The position numbers and the translations under genes are program-made. From Flavobacteriaceae bacterium PS02334 (GTDB taxonomy: Bacteria; Bacteroidota; Bacteroidia; Flavobacteriales; Flavobacteriaceae): a stretch of DNA of 64,000 nt. The stretch lies in contig JASCOH010000005.1 in the NCBI GenBank assembly GCA_029959295.1, positions 186,001 through 250,000 on the forward strand, given 5' to 3'. Below are positions 17,106 to 26,963 of the stretch, in pieces. Below the pieces are notes generated by a model. The model had not been told where the DNA came from and searched no databases. It saw nothing but the letters and a program-made list of their open reading frames with translations. Positions within the stretch are counted from its first letter, which is position 1; each line of letters opens with the position of its first letter.

Positions 17106-19565
17106 TTAAAGTCCTTTACCACCTTCTTTAACTTTCTCAACATCAATATTAGTATTTTCAGTTTTCAGTTTTAAGTTTCCAAAGTTATATGTCAACGAAA
17201 TTCTGAAAGTTCTAGAATCTTGTTTTTCGTAAAAGTTTGTTCTCAAATTTTTACCTTCAATAGAAGCATTTACTTCATTTACGTTAAAAATATCAAAGCA
17301 GTGAACGCCTAATTTTAGCTTTTTATCCATGAAATCTTTGTTGAAAGAAATGTCAAATTGCTGAATCGGCTTTTCAATTCTATAAATTTCCCAATTTCCT
17401 TTTGGTAGGAAGAAATAGTTCATATTATTCACAATTCCCCACGGAAGATTAATTTGCGACTGCATGCTGAAATTTACCATTCCTTTATTTTCAAAAGTGA
17501 AATCATAACCTTCGATATCCGTTTTTACGTAGCCGATATTCATATAGATATAATTCATTTTTTCAATCTCATTCATGCGTTTTCCAAATTCTTCTTTGCT
17601 TTTAAAGAAATAATCCAACGGAATCGGGAAAGACAAATAAGCGCTGAAAGTCTTGATTTTATCAAACGATGCAAAAGTTCTATTGCTTACCAATTCACCA
17701 TCTTCGGCACTAAAAAGAAATTGCGTGTCATCTTTTGCAACCGTGTAATTTGCCCCTAAATTCACATATTGAAACGCAGAAATCTTGAAAGCATAATTGT
17801 CAAAATAAATGGGTTGCAAGGCAATGTTTCCTACAGAAGTATTATATCTGTTGAAGTTGGAATTGTTGTTAGGGTCAATTCTGTAGTAACCGGGCTGTGA
17901 CACTTTTTTAGAATACGAAGTGCTGATGTTTATTTGTTCCGTAGCTTGATACAAAATACTAGCGTTTGGATAAAATCTAGAATTATTGAATTCAATCTTA
18001 TCGGCAACAGTGCTTGCTTCTCGCTTCACGTCAAAATTTTCAAAACGAATTCCAGCTGTGAAATTGAACTTTTTATATTTTTGCCTAGCTTCTGCATAAA
18101 ACGCTAAATTATGTTCTGTGTAATCAAAATCTATTTCTGATTCATACAATCCTGATCCAAAAATAGCATCATTATCGGCCTCAAAATTATATTTCCCTAA
18201 GTTTTTTACATCAGTTGTATTGTATTTTCCTCCTGTATTGATAGAAAATCCAAGCTTCTCAAAAGGAATTGCAAAATCATATTTCAAGTAATAATTAGTC
18301 AGTCCAAAATCAATATCTGAATTATTGAAAGTATAATTGTTGTTCTCAAAAGAAGTTGATTCGCTCAAAGGCGTTCTGTCAAAAACATTGGTGTAAGCAG
18401 TGATATCAAATGTTCTTCCCAAAGTGTCCAGCTTCGTTTTATACTGCAAACTTAACTCATGATTGTTTGCCTTTGATTTAGAAATTCCCTTATTTTCGAA
18501 ATTAATGGTGTTGTTAAGCGTAGAACTTTCATTATCATTTCTATCGCTGGAAAGACTCATGTTGTAATTAAAAAGGACGTTCGATTTCTCAGATAATTTA
18601 TAATTCAAACCCGTTCTCCAATATACATTTCTAAAAGTCTGATGGTCAAAACTTTCCTGATTAAGTTGAATTGGAGGATTGAAAAAAGTAAATTCCTGTC
18701 CGTTTTTGTTTCTATTTTCTCCTTCAATATAATTTACGCCAACCATCGTCTGCCAGCTCAAATTATTTTCTTTTCCGTTTAAAAGAATCTGCGGACTCGG
18801 TTTTTGGTATTTGTTGAAGTTGTAATTCATATTAAAACTCGCATTGATACCTTTCATTTTCTTGCCATTCGTAATAATATTGATGATCGAACCGCTGGCA
18901 TTGGCATCATAAGAAGCACCCGGATCATAAATAAGTTCGATTTTTTCAATAGAATTCGCAGGAAGACTGTTCAAATAATTTTGCAAATCTGTTCCAGATA
19001 AATTGCTTGGCGCGCCGTCGATGTAAACCACAACGCCTTTTCCGTTCAAAGTAAGTCCGCCAGCCGGAGAAGTCACTACGCCGGGAAGTTTTTTTACCGC
19101 TTCATAAGTTGTGCCGCTGTTCAACAAACCATTTTCTTTGATGCTGATCGTCGTTTTGTCAGATTCAACTTTCATGTATTGGCGCTGGTTTCCATAAACG
19201 GTAACTTCGCTCAAGTCATTCGTTTTGTCAGATAAAGTGACAGATTGGATAATTTTCGTTTTGTTTTCTGGCGTAATTTCAAAATCTAATTTTGTTCCTT
19301 TAATATTCAAGCCTGAAATTGTAAAGGAATATTTTCCCAAAGCAAGATTTTTTGTCAGTGTAAATTTACAGCCAACGCTTTGGTAAGTACCGATTTTTGT
19401 CTTTTTGCCGTCTTCGATTTTTTCTAATAGAATTTCTCTTTCAGCCACATCATTTTCGCAAGCTACAGCATTTAAAGTGCTGTTTAATTCTATGTAAGTC
19501 GGCGATTGTTGGGCAAATGCAAAACTGCTTAAAGTGAAAGCAACTGCAATTAATAGTGATTTCAT
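17106..19565 (-). CDS. TonB-dependent-receptor-like outer membrane beta-barrel family protein
   Basis: An 819-residue predicted outer-membrane protein. A signal peptide (1-19, ending FAFAQ) is followed by a carboxypeptidase-regulatory-like beta-sandwich (about 20-115). A plug-like domain comes next (about 118-230; SEVTVYGNQRQ, VKKLPGVVTSPAGGLTLNGK, YIDGAPSNLSG, IELIYDPGASYDANASGSI), then a long barrel of the OMP_b-brl_3 type. The C-terminus extends beyond the last barrel strands (NFGNLKLKTENTN) with a charged tail. The substrate is unknown. It is a single gene ending near palindromic repeats. Confidence 0.88.
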   Translation of the reverse strand: MKSLLIAVAFTLSSFAFAQQSPTYIELNSTLNAVACENDVAEREILLEKIEDGKKTKIGTYQSVGCKFTLTKNLALGKYSFTISGLNIKGTKLDFEITPENKTKIIQSVTLSDKTNDLSEVTVYGNQRQYMKVESDKTTISIKENGLLNSGTTYEAVKKLPGVVTSPAGGLTLNGKGVVVYIDGAPSNLSGTDLQNYLNSLPANSIEKIELIYDPGASYDANASGSIINIITNGKKMKGINASFNMNYNFNKYQKPSPQILLNGKENNLSWQTMVGVNYIEGENRNKNGQEFTFFNPPIQLNQESFDHQTFRNVYWRTGLNYKLSEKSNVLFNYNMSLSSDRNDNESSTLNNTINFENKGISKSKANNHELSLQYKTKLDTLGRTFDITAYTNVFDRTPLSESTSFENNNYTFNNSDIDFGLTNYYLKYDFAIPFEKLGFSINTGGKYNTTDVKNLGKYNFEADNDAIFGSGLYESEIDFDYTEHNLAFYAEARQKYKKFNFTAGIRFENFDVKREASTVADKIEFNNSRFYPNASILYQATEQINISTSYSKKVSQPGYYRIDPNNNSNFNRYNTSVGNIALQPIYFDNYAFKISAFQYVNLGANYTVAKDDTQFLFSAEDGELVSNRTFASFDKIKTFSAYLSFPIPLDYFFKSKEEFGKRMNEIEKMNYIYMNIGYVKTDIEGYDFTFENKGMVNFSMQSQINLPWGIVNNMNYFFLPKGNWEIYRIEKPIQQFDISFNKDFMDKKLKLGVHCFDIFNVNEVNASIEGKNLRTNFYEKQDSRTFRISLTYNFGNLKLKTENTNIDVEKVKEGGKGL

Positions 19566-19643
19566 TTTGATTGATTTGATTGATGATATCTATCAGACTG
19601 TTAAAATGAAATTTTGTTACAAAGAATTTACAAAAAATTTAAA

Positions 19644-19672
19644 AAGAAAAATCCTGCTCAGAAAGCAGGATT
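19644..19672 (-). terminator. Terminator downstream of the GH3-family gene
   Basis: AATCCTGCT (19650-19658) pairs with AGCAGGATT (19664-19672). The U-tract lies on the minus strand. Confidence 0.8.
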
Positions 19673-19687
19673 GAAAAGTAAGTGTTT

Positions 19688-21217
19688 TTAAAATTCAGAA
19701 ATTTCTAAATTCATTTCTAATAATTCTTCCAAATAATTCCTTTGATTAGATAATCTAGGAATCTTATGTTGACCGCCCAATTTATCTTGTTCTTTCAGCC
19801 AATCATAAAATAAATTAGCTCTCGCGACATTCAAAATCAAGGGATTTAAAGTCATGTTATTGTAACGTTTTGCTTCGTAATCAGAATTTAAGGATTGCAA
19901 TGTATCGTCTAAAATTTGCCTAAAATCTGCAACATTTTCAGGAGGACTTTTAAATTCGATCATCCATTCGTGCGCGCCTTTTTCTCTTCCTTCCATAAAA
20001 ACAGGAGCAACAGTATAATCGATGACTTCAGAATTGGTCAATTTGCAAGCTTTGGCAATTGCCTTGTCCGTATTCTCGACAATTAATTCTTCACCAAAGA
20101 CATTAATGTGGTGTTTTGTTCTGCCGCTCACGCGAATTCTATACGGATTTAAAGAGGTGAATCGAACGGTGTCGCCAATCATATAACGCCACAAACCGGC
20201 ATTTGTGGTAATAACGATTGCATAATTTTTGTTCAATTCCACTTCCGATAAACGAACAACTTTTTGATTTGGAGTTCCAAAAGTATCCATCGGAATAAAT
20301 TCATAGAAAATTCCGTAGTCTAACATCAGCAATAAATCGCTTGAATTGTTGAGGTCCTGGATGGCAAAAAATCCTTCGGAAGCATTGTAAATTTCATAAT
20401 ATTGAAAGCCAGAACCAGGAAGTATCTTTTTATATTGGTCGCGATACGGTTCAAAACTCACGCCACCGTGGAAATAAACTTCCAGATTTGGCCAGATTTC
20501 CAAAAGATTTCCTTTGCCTGTTGCTTCTAAAGTTTTGTTCATCAAAACCAGCATCCACGACGGAACTCCAGCAAAACTCGTCACATTTTCATGAATTGTT
20601 TCGTTGATAATCGCCGGAATTTTGGTTTCCCATTCGCTCATCAACGACACTTTATTGCTTGGCGTACTGCTGAATTCGGCCCAAATTGGCATATTGTCAA
20701 TCAAAATCGCTGACAAATCGCCGAAGAAAGTATTATTGTCTTCATACAATTGTTTACTTCCGCCTAATCGAAGGCTTTTTCCAGTAAACAATTGCGATTC
20801 TTCATTATTATTTAGGTACAAACTCAACAAATCCTTGCTTGCATTATAATGGCAATTTTGCAAAGATTCATTGCTCACGGGAATAAATTTGCTCTTGGAA
20901 TTAGTTGTTCCGCTTGATTTTGCAAACCATTTTATCGGCGTGTTCCAAAAAACATTCTGCTCGCCAGTTCGCGTTCTTTCGATCAAAGGTTCAATGTCTT
21001 CATAAGTGGAAACAGGAACTCTTTCAATAAATTCTTTGTAGGATTTTATAGAAGAATAATCGTATTGCTTGCCAATGACAGTATGTTCTGCCGTTCGAAT
21101 CAAGTTTAAAAGCAATTCTTCCTGAACCTCATTTGGGTATTTGAGGAACAATTCAATCTGGTGGATTCTCTTTTTTAAGAACCACGTTGCCACCGAATTG
21201 ATTATTGGTAACGCCAT
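19688..21217 (-). CDS. GH3 auxin-responsive promoter family protein (acyl-adenylating enzyme-like)
   Basis: A 509-residue cytoplasmic protein of the GH3 superfamily, relatives of firefly luciferase-type acyl-adenylating enzymes. In plants these conjugate amino acids to hormones. The ATP-binding loop SSGTTNSKSKFIPVS is clear, as are YNASEGFFAIQD, the WRYMIGDTVRFTSLNPYRI region and GRTKHHINVFGEELIVEN. The bacterial substrate is unknown. It stands alone with its own terminator, divergent from DUF2797. Confidence 0.9.
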   Translation of the reverse strand: MALPIINSVATWFLKKRIHQIELFLKYPNEVQEELLLNLIRTAEHTVIGKQYDYSSIKSYKEFIERVPVSTYEDIEPLIERTRTGEQNVFWNTPIKWFAKSSGTTNSKSKFIPVSNESLQNCHYNASKDLLSLYLNNNEESQLFTGKSLRLGGSKQLYEDNNTFFGDLSAILIDNMPIWAEFSSTPSNKVSLMSEWETKIPAIINETIHENVTSFAGVPSWMLVLMNKTLEATGKGNLLEIWPNLEVYFHGGVSFEPYRDQYKKILPGSGFQYYEIYNASEGFFAIQDLNNSSDLLLMLDYGIFYEFIPMDTFGTPNQKVVRLSEVELNKNYAIVITTNAGLWRYMIGDTVRFTSLNPYRIRVSGRTKHHINVFGEELIVENTDKAIAKACKLTNSEVIDYTVAPVFMEGREKGAHEWMIEFKSPPENVADFRQILDDTLQSLNSDYEAKRYNNMTLNPLILNVARANLFYDWLKEQDKLGGQHKIPRLSNQRNYLEELLEMNLEISEF

Positions 21218-21228
21218 TTTTTAGGTTT

Positions 21229-21254
21229 GAGTTATGTTTTTTGAGTTATGAATT
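21229..21254. repeat. Inverted AACTCATAA-type repeat upstream of the GH3-family gene
   Basis: On the minus strand this reads AATTCATAACTC then a second CATAACTC, ending 11 bases before the ATG at 21217. It is the same string and placement as at 10311 and 14881. Confidence 0.5.
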
Positions 21255-21357
21255 TCTAACTTTACCAAAAATAGGAAAAAATTATCGAAAGTTTTATGAC
21301 AAATATCATAAAGCACTTGTCATAAATCTGAAATCCAAAATCATAAATTAATTCACA

Positions 21358-22155
21358 ATGCAATACGAAGGTGTTCTTTCAAAAATGGAAACAGAATTCG
21401 GATCTCCGATTCAATATTATCTGACTTTTGAAAATAGTTTTTTGAACGTAAATCAGGCTTTGAACAAATATATCGAAATCAGCTTTCAAGGCTATCAATG
21501 CTTAAATTGTTCCAAGAAGAAAAAGATTTTCCGTCAAGGATTTTGCTACGATTGTTTTTATAGCAGTCCGGCGGTTGGTGATTGGATTATGCGTCCAGAA
21601 TTAAGCACGGCACATTTGGGAATTGCTGACCGCGATTTAGATTATGAAACGCGCGTTCAATTGACGCCACACGTGGTTTATCTGGCGTTGTCAAGCGACG
21701 TAAAAGTAGGAGTGACGCGCAAAACACAGGTTCCCACAAGATGGATTGACCAAGGTGCTTGCGAAGCAGTTTCTGTCGTGGAAGTACCAAATCGCTACTT
21801 GGCGGGAATTACCGAAGTCGCTTTAAAAAATCATTTTGTAGATAAAACCAACTGGCGAAAAATGCTTCAGAACGAAGTTTTAGATATGGATATGTTGAAT
21901 GAAAAAGCACGTGTTTTCGACTTTCTGCCCGAAGAAGTGAAGCAATATTTTAATGCTGATTTGGATGAACATTTTGTGATGAATTATCCGGTTTTGCAAC
22001 ATCCGAAGAAAGTCACGGGATTGAATTTAGACAAAACACCAAACTTCGCCGGGAAATTAGTCGGAATAAAAGGCCAATATTTAATCTTTGAAGACGGAAC
22101 TGTTTTTAACGTGAGAAGCTTTGAAGGCTATGTCGTCGGAATGAATATCATATAA
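21358..22155 (+). CDS. DUF2797 family protein
   Basis: A 265-residue protein with a four-Cys zinc-ribbon-like cluster near residues 48-66 (CLNCSKKKKIF, CYDCFY). A segment VVYLALSSDVKVGVTRK with later RWIDQGA resembles the GIY-YIG fold core. The family (DUF2797) is conserved in bacteria, but I know of no assigned function. Nucleic-acid binding or cleavage is an inference from the zinc ribbon plus the GIY-YIG-like strand. It is a single gene, followed by a bidirectional terminator. Confidence 0.8.
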   Translation: MQYEGVLSKMETEFGSPIQYYLTFENSFLNVNQALNKYIEISFQGYQCLNCSKKKKIFRQGFCYDCFYSSPAVGDWIMRPELSTAHLGIADRDLDYETRVQLTPHVVYLALSSDVKVGVTRKTQVPTRWIDQGACEAVSVVEVPNRYLAGITEVALKNHFVDKTNWRKMLQNEVLDMDMLNEKARVFDFLPEEVKQYFNADLDEHFVMNYPVLQHPKKVTGLNLDKTPNFAGKLVGIKGQYLIFEDGTVFNVRSFEGYVVGMNII

Positions 22156-22197
22156 AAAACAAAGCCTGCAAATTTAAATTGCAGGCTTTGTTTTTTG
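22155..22197. terminator. Bidirectional terminator between DUF2797 and AsmA genes
   Basis: AACAAAGCCTGCAA pairs with TTGCAGGCTTTGTT, flanked by A and T runs. It serves convergent genes. Confidence 0.92.
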
Positions 22198-22203
22198 GAG
22201 TAA

Positions 22204-24789
22204 TTACTCTTTTTTCTTTTTATTGAACAGACCTTTAATTCCTTCAGTCACTTTATTTTTTACATCTTCCTTTGGAGTTGTGGTTGTGGTTTTTGTCGTG
22301 TCTTTTGGCTTATTTCCGCCTAAAAGATTTCCTAAAGCGCTGGTTCCTTGATTGATTAATTTGTCTTTTTGAGATTTAACCAATTCCGTTGCCAGTTTTG
22401 TAATCGCTTGCTGCATATCCGTAGAAACTTTTGGATTTTTAAAATTTCCGGTAAGAATCGCCGTTACCGGAATGTTTTCCAATTTGCTAGCTTCTGCAGG
22501 AGTCAATTTTGCAATCAATTTGTTAGCATCAGTTCCTAAATATTTCGCAGGAACATCAAATTTGATATTGTAATTCATCGTTTGGTCAAAACCATGCTGG
22601 CCACCAACATTTACTTTAATATCCTGGTATTTTATATCAAAAGGCTTAACATTTACTTTTCCATCTTTAAAAGTAAGATTCGCTTTCAAATCATTCAGGT
22701 TTAATTTTGAAAGATCAATGAATTTTACACTTTCGTCTAATTTATTCAAAACCGTCGAATTCTTAGAATTGATCGTAGTTGAAAGCAATTGGCCAAATAA
22801 ATCTCCTGACAAAGTATTCAAATCAGGCGTCATTTCTTTAGGATCTAAAAATCCTGAAAGATTAATTTTTGAGTTCAATTTTCCGTTAATCGCATCAGCA
22901 ATCGGGGCGATTTTTTTCAACATGTCCAATTGCGTAAACGTTTGGTTGATATCCACAGTTGAAAGCCCTAAATCCATGGTGAAAGTCGGTTTTGCAGTCT
23001 TTGTAGAAACATTTCCGTTTGCGGTAATCAATCCGTTGAAAATTGAAGTTTTGATATTTTGCAAAGTTACCGCTTCGTCTTTCACGATGATTTTTCCTGA
23101 CACATCTTTCAAATTCAAATTGTCATAAACCACAGTATTTGCTGAAGCGTTCAAAGTCACATTAATCAACTTCGGAATTTTCACAGCTTCCGTCGTAGTC
23201 GTTTTATTATTTACCGTAGTTTCAGTTTTCGTCATAAAATCAGATACCAAAAACTGGTTTGATTTCATCGTAAAGTTTCCTCGCAATTCTTGGTTTTTGA
23301 AAGCATAGCCTAAGAAATTTTCCAAAGTTCCATTAACTTTCAAATCTGTTTTTCCTGTTGTCACATCCAATTGTTTCAAGTCAATTTTTTGGTTTGAAAA
23401 TTGGGCAATGGCCGTATTGATGGCATACGCTTTTTTATCGGCATCAACATATTTGAAACCAGTAATGCTAGCGTTTCCAGAAGCTTGAATGTTTTGATAA
23501 TTGTTAGTTTCCACCGATTTCATGTCAAATTTCGTAGCAACATCCGCTTTTAAAATACCAGAAAGTGGCGTGTCTAATTTCACAGGATACGCTTTTGAAA
23601 CATTCGATAAATTAATGGTTCCGTTTAATTTTGCATCTACCAACGGATTATCCATAATATTTCTCACATTCGCTTTTGCATTAAAAACATCTTGGTCAAT
23701 CCTGAAAGATAATTTGTCTAAATTGACATAAGTGTCCTTCATATTTCCAGTTTCATTGATGATTTTAGTATCAATAATGATATTGTCAACTGATTTTGGA
23801 AGATCTGGATATTTGAACGAGGCATTGTTTGAAGCAATTTCTAAGTTGAATTTTGGAATCGTAGTTTCAGTCAAAGTTCCTTTCGCAAAACCGGAAACTT
23901 TAAAGTCTCCCGTCGTTTTTACATTGGCCAAATTTCCAGCATAAGCTTCTGGAATCACACCCAAAAAGTTTTTGAAAGAAGAAGTCGGCGTCTTAAAAGT
24001 CAGGTCATATTCTTGGCCTTCTTCCTTCATTTGGATAAATCCGTTGAATTCTAAAGGCAATTGATTAATCAATGCTTTGTTGTCTTTAAAAGTATATTTG
24101 CTGTTTTCTAAATCAATTCCTAAAACTGCGGTCAAATCTAATTTTACATTTTTCATGTAATTCGTTTTGTCCATATCCAAAGAAACTTTTGCAGTAGTTT
24201 TTGTATCCAAATCTAATTTCGAAGCGGCGAAGTTTCCTTTTCCTGTATGATTTAAACTATCGATAACCATTTTTACTTTAGAGCGCTCGTCAAAATAGGT
24301 GAAACGAAGGTTTTCAATTTCATAATTCTGAATATTCATAGCAAAAGGCTTGCTTTTTGAATCATCCTTTTTTTCTTTATCGTCCTTGATTGCAATATCA
24401 AAATTGCCCAATCCATTCTTGTCGAAAAGAATATTTACGACAGCATTTTTAGAAGAAAATGATTCCAAGTTCATTGGTTCGCCGTCTCCTTTAAATAATT
24501 CTTTGATTGACATTTTTAAATTAACTTCCCCAGAATAAAACAAAGTATCGCCTGCAAATGGCGCTTTATTGATAATGCTTAATTTATCAATTGTCACATT
24601 AGCTTTCGGGAAACTCTTGAACAAACTCAAGTCTACATCTTCAAATGCAACTTTTGCATCTACATTTTCATTAATGGATTTTACTACGAGTTCTTTGATT
24701 TTATCCTTAAAAAGGAATGGCGCCGCAAACAAGGCAACGATTAAAACTAGCAAAAAAATACCTACGGCTTTTAAAATTTTCTTTAACAT
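22204..24789 (-). CDS. AsmA-like protein
   Basis: An 861-residue envelope protein with one N-terminal membrane anchor (about 4-28). Long repetitive beta-strand sequence typical of the AsmA/TamB/YhdP group follows (VNLKMSIKELF, KLNGTINLSNVS, INGKLNSKINLSGF, VKPFDIKYQDIKVNVGG). It ends in a Lys/Thr-rich tail. Family members are thought to form beta-groove bridges carrying phospholipid between inner and outer membranes. That role here is inferred from family only. Single gene; the convergent terminator is shared with DUF2797. Confidence 0.88.
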   Translation of the reverse strand: MLKKILKAVGIFLLVLIVALFAAPFLFKDKIKELVVKSINENVDAKVAFEDVDLSLFKSFPKANVTIDKLSIINKAPFAGDTLFYSGEVNLKMSIKELFKGDGEPMNLESFSSKNAVVNILFDKNGLGNFDIAIKDDKEKKDDSKSKPFAMNIQNYEIENLRFTYFDERSKVKMVIDSLNHTGKGNFAASKLDLDTKTTAKVSLDMDKTNYMKNVKLDLTAVLGIDLENSKYTFKDNKALINQLPLEFNGFIQMKEEGQEYDLTFKTPTSSFKNFLGVIPEAYAGNLANVKTTGDFKVSGFAKGTLTETTIPKFNLEIASNNASFKYPDLPKSVDNIIIDTKIINETGNMKDTYVNLDKLSFRIDQDVFNAKANVRNIMDNPLVDAKLNGTINLSNVSKAYPVKLDTPLSGILKADVATKFDMKSVETNNYQNIQASGNASITGFKYVDADKKAYAINTAIAQFSNQKIDLKQLDVTTGKTDLKVNGTLENFLGYAFKNQELRGNFTMKSNQFLVSDFMTKTETTVNNKTTTTEAVKIPKLINVTLNASANTVVYDNLNLKDVSGKIIVKDEAVTLQNIKTSIFNGLITANGNVSTKTAKPTFTMDLGLSTVDINQTFTQLDMLKKIAPIADAINGKLNSKINLSGFLDPKEMTPDLNTLSGDLFGQLLSTTINSKNSTVLNKLDESVKFIDLSKLNLNDLKANLTFKDGKVNVKPFDIKYQDIKVNVGGQHGFDQTMNYNIKFDVPAKYLGTDANKLIAKLTPAEASKLENIPVTAILTGNFKNPKVSTDMQQAITKLATELVKSQKDKLINQGTSALGNLLGGNKPKDTTKTTTTTPKEDVKNKVTEGIKGLFNKKKKE

Positions 24790-24943
24790 GATGATAATTA
24801 TTTGTTTGGCGAAATTATAACAAAAATCAAACCGATTTACTTAATTAAAACATAAAAAGTTAATTAGTCAGTTTTTAAGAGATAAAATGATTCAGATAAG
24901 AAATAAAAAAAATTGGAGTACTTGTGCTCCGATTTTCTGTGAT

Positions 24944-26707
24944 TTATTTGATGTTTATTTCAAAAGGCATCAGCGCTTGCATTCCTTTTTGAGCGCTCAT
25001 TCTTCGAATTTGTTCAATCATTTGGTAATTTTCTTCGCCAACTTCTTCCTTAATAAAGGATTCTTTTGACTGCATGAAAGGCATTCCTCCGAAAAGTGAG
25101 GCAAAATCTTTTTCATATTCTGGATAATTTTTAGTCTTGTATTTTTTTAATTTCACCATTTCGGCAGCCGCTTTTATGGCATCATCCATTCCTCCAATTT
25201 TATCTACAAGACCAATTTTTAATGCATCCGCTCCAGTCCAAACTCTTCCTTGCGCAATGGCATCAACTTGCTCAAATTTCATTTTTCTTCCAGTCGCGAC
25301 ACGAGTTACAAAGACATTGTAGATGTTTTCTACACTTTCTTGAATCGTATTTTTTGTATTATCATCTAAAGGAGTAAAAATGCTGTAACCCGCCGCATTT
25401 TGGTGCGTTTTAACTTGTTCGGTATGAATTCCTATATTATTGGTAAGTTTTGTAATATTAGGAAGCGTTCCAAAAACTCCGATAGAACCTGTAATCGTAG
25501 TTTCTTCAGCATAAATTTTACTAGCATTGCAGGCAATATAATAACCTCCCGAAGCCGCAAGATTTCCCATAGAAACTACAACTGGCTTCACTTTTTTAGT
25601 CAATTCAATTTCTCTCCAAATCAGGTCAGAAGTCAATGCGCTTCCGCCCGGACTGTCGATTCTCAAAACAATTGCTTTCACATTTTTGTCTTTTCTGGCT
25701 TCTTGAAGTGAACGTCGCATTGAGCCTTCACCAACGATATTTACATCGCCTTCGCCAGTCAAAATCATACCTTGAGCGTAGATAATTGCAATTGTTCCGT
25801 CACCAGAAGATTTTGAAGAAGTCGCCACATTGTGCGCATAATCAATAATATCGACTGTATTATAATCTTCCTCTTTTTTCACTTTCAGCGCTTTTCGAAT
25901 TCCGTTGTGGTATTCGTCTTCATAAGCTACTTTGTCCACCAATTTCTCTGCTTTTGCCATTTCTGGAGTTCTAGCTAATAATCCATTGGCAATTTCATTC
26001 AGTCTTTCTACAGAAATTTTTCTGCTTTTTGAAATATCTTTCGCTACTGAATTCCAAATTGAGTTCAATAAAGCGGTTGTCTGCTCGCGGTTTGCCTCGC
26101 TCATTTCATTGGCAAGATAAGGTTCTACGGCACTTTTATATTTTCCGTGACGAATAACTTCCATCTTCACACCAGTTTTTTCTTGGAAATCTTTGTAGAA
26201 CATCACTTCCGAAGAAAGTCCTTTGAAATCCATTTCTCCAACCGGATTTAAGTAAATTGTGTCAGCCACAGAATTCAGATAATATTCTTTCTGCGTAAAA
26301 GAATTGGCATACGCAACCACAAACTTTCCTGATTTTTTGAAATCTTCCAATTTGTCGCGAAGTGCTTTGCTTTGTGCCATTCCGATTAAGGAAGTATTGT
26401 TTAAGATAGAAATTCCTTTGATTTTATCGTCCGTTTTTGCAGCGTCGATGGCATTGATAATATCTGAAAGTCCGTTTGTTTTTTCTTCATTCAGGAAGCT
26501 GAAATCTTCATATAAAAATTTTCCAGCATAATCATTTGTTACTTCTTCCAAATTAAGTTCAATGACAGAGTTGCTTTTTACAGAAACTTGCTTCGAATCA
26601 TCGCCACTTCCGAAAATCAGGGCGATAAAAATAAATCCAACAAAAATTATGATTAAAAAAACGAAAAGCCCAATTACTGTCGAAAGTATGTTCTTTAAAA
26701 AATTCAT
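24944..26707 (-). CDS. sppA: Signal peptide peptidase SppA (67K type)
   Basis: Membrane-anchored serine protease that degrades cleaved signal peptides. It is 587 residues, with one N-terminal TM segment (about 8-33) and two tandem S49 domains. The catalytic Lys191 is in GKYKSAVEPY and the catalytic Ser386 in NLAASGGYYIA, with DSPGGSALTSD before it. Lys and Ser come from the two halves as in E. coli SppA (209/409). It is divergent from the folK fusion. Confidence 0.96.
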   Translation of the reverse strand: MNFLKNILSTVIGLFVFLIIIFVGFIFIALIFGSGDDSKQVSVKSNSVIELNLEEVTNDYAGKFLYEDFSFLNEEKTNGLSDIINAIDAAKTDDKIKGISILNNTSLIGMAQSKALRDKLEDFKKSGKFVVAYANSFTQKEYYLNSVADTIYLNPVGEMDFKGLSSEVMFYKDFQEKTGVKMEVIRHGKYKSAVEPYLANEMSEANREQTTALLNSIWNSVAKDISKSRKISVERLNEIANGLLARTPEMAKAEKLVDKVAYEDEYHNGIRKALKVKKEEDYNTVDIIDYAHNVATSSKSSGDGTIAIIYAQGMILTGEGDVNIVGEGSMRRSLQEARKDKNVKAIVLRIDSPGGSALTSDLIWREIELTKKVKPVVVSMGNLAASGGYYIACNASKIYAEETTITGSIGVFGTLPNITKLTNNIGIHTEQVKTHQNAAGYSIFTPLDDNTKNTIQESVENIYNVFVTRVATGRKMKFEQVDAIAQGRVWTGADALKIGLVDKIGGMDDAIKAAAEMVKLKKYKTKNYPEYEKDFASLFGGMPFMQSKESFIKEEVGEENYQMIEQIRRMSAQKGMQALMPFEINIK

Positions 26708-26733
26708 AGTATTCTTTTTATTTTATAAGTCCG

Positions 26734-26741
26734 CAAAATTA
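26734..26741 (-). promoter_or_regulatory. Candidate -7 element for sppA
   Basis: TAATTTTG on the minus strand matches TAnnTTTG, 26 bases upstream of the ATG at 26707. Confidence 0.45.
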
Positions 26742-26790
26742 GGGAATTGTTACAGTTTTAGATAATATTAACGGGTTAGAATTTTGTTTC

Positions 26791-26879
26791 ACCGCAGATT
26801 ACTTCGTCTATTCGCCCTTTGGTCTCGGGTCGCAGATTTTCTTTTTTGTCAAAGTTTTAAATAAATAAAAATCTGCGGT
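26791..26879. repeat. CACAGATT-family palindromic repeat, copy with CCGCAGATT arms
   Basis: ACCGCAGATT (26791-26800) and AATCTGCGGT (26870-26879) are exact complements around a 69-base core. The core includes GGTCTCGGGTCGCAGATT, an internal third copy of the arm. It lies between divergent sppA and folK. Confidence 0.65.
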
Positions 26880-26963
26880 AAACTAAAATTGTGGATAACC
26901 TTTTTTTCCAAGTTGCATTCTGACATTAATTTCTGAAATTCTTTTCCTTAATTTGCATTTACT

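Noticed and set aside
22718-23128. 136-codon open frame on the plus strand
   Set aside because: Lies fully inside the AsmA-like gene in antisense, with no motif, promoter or partner.
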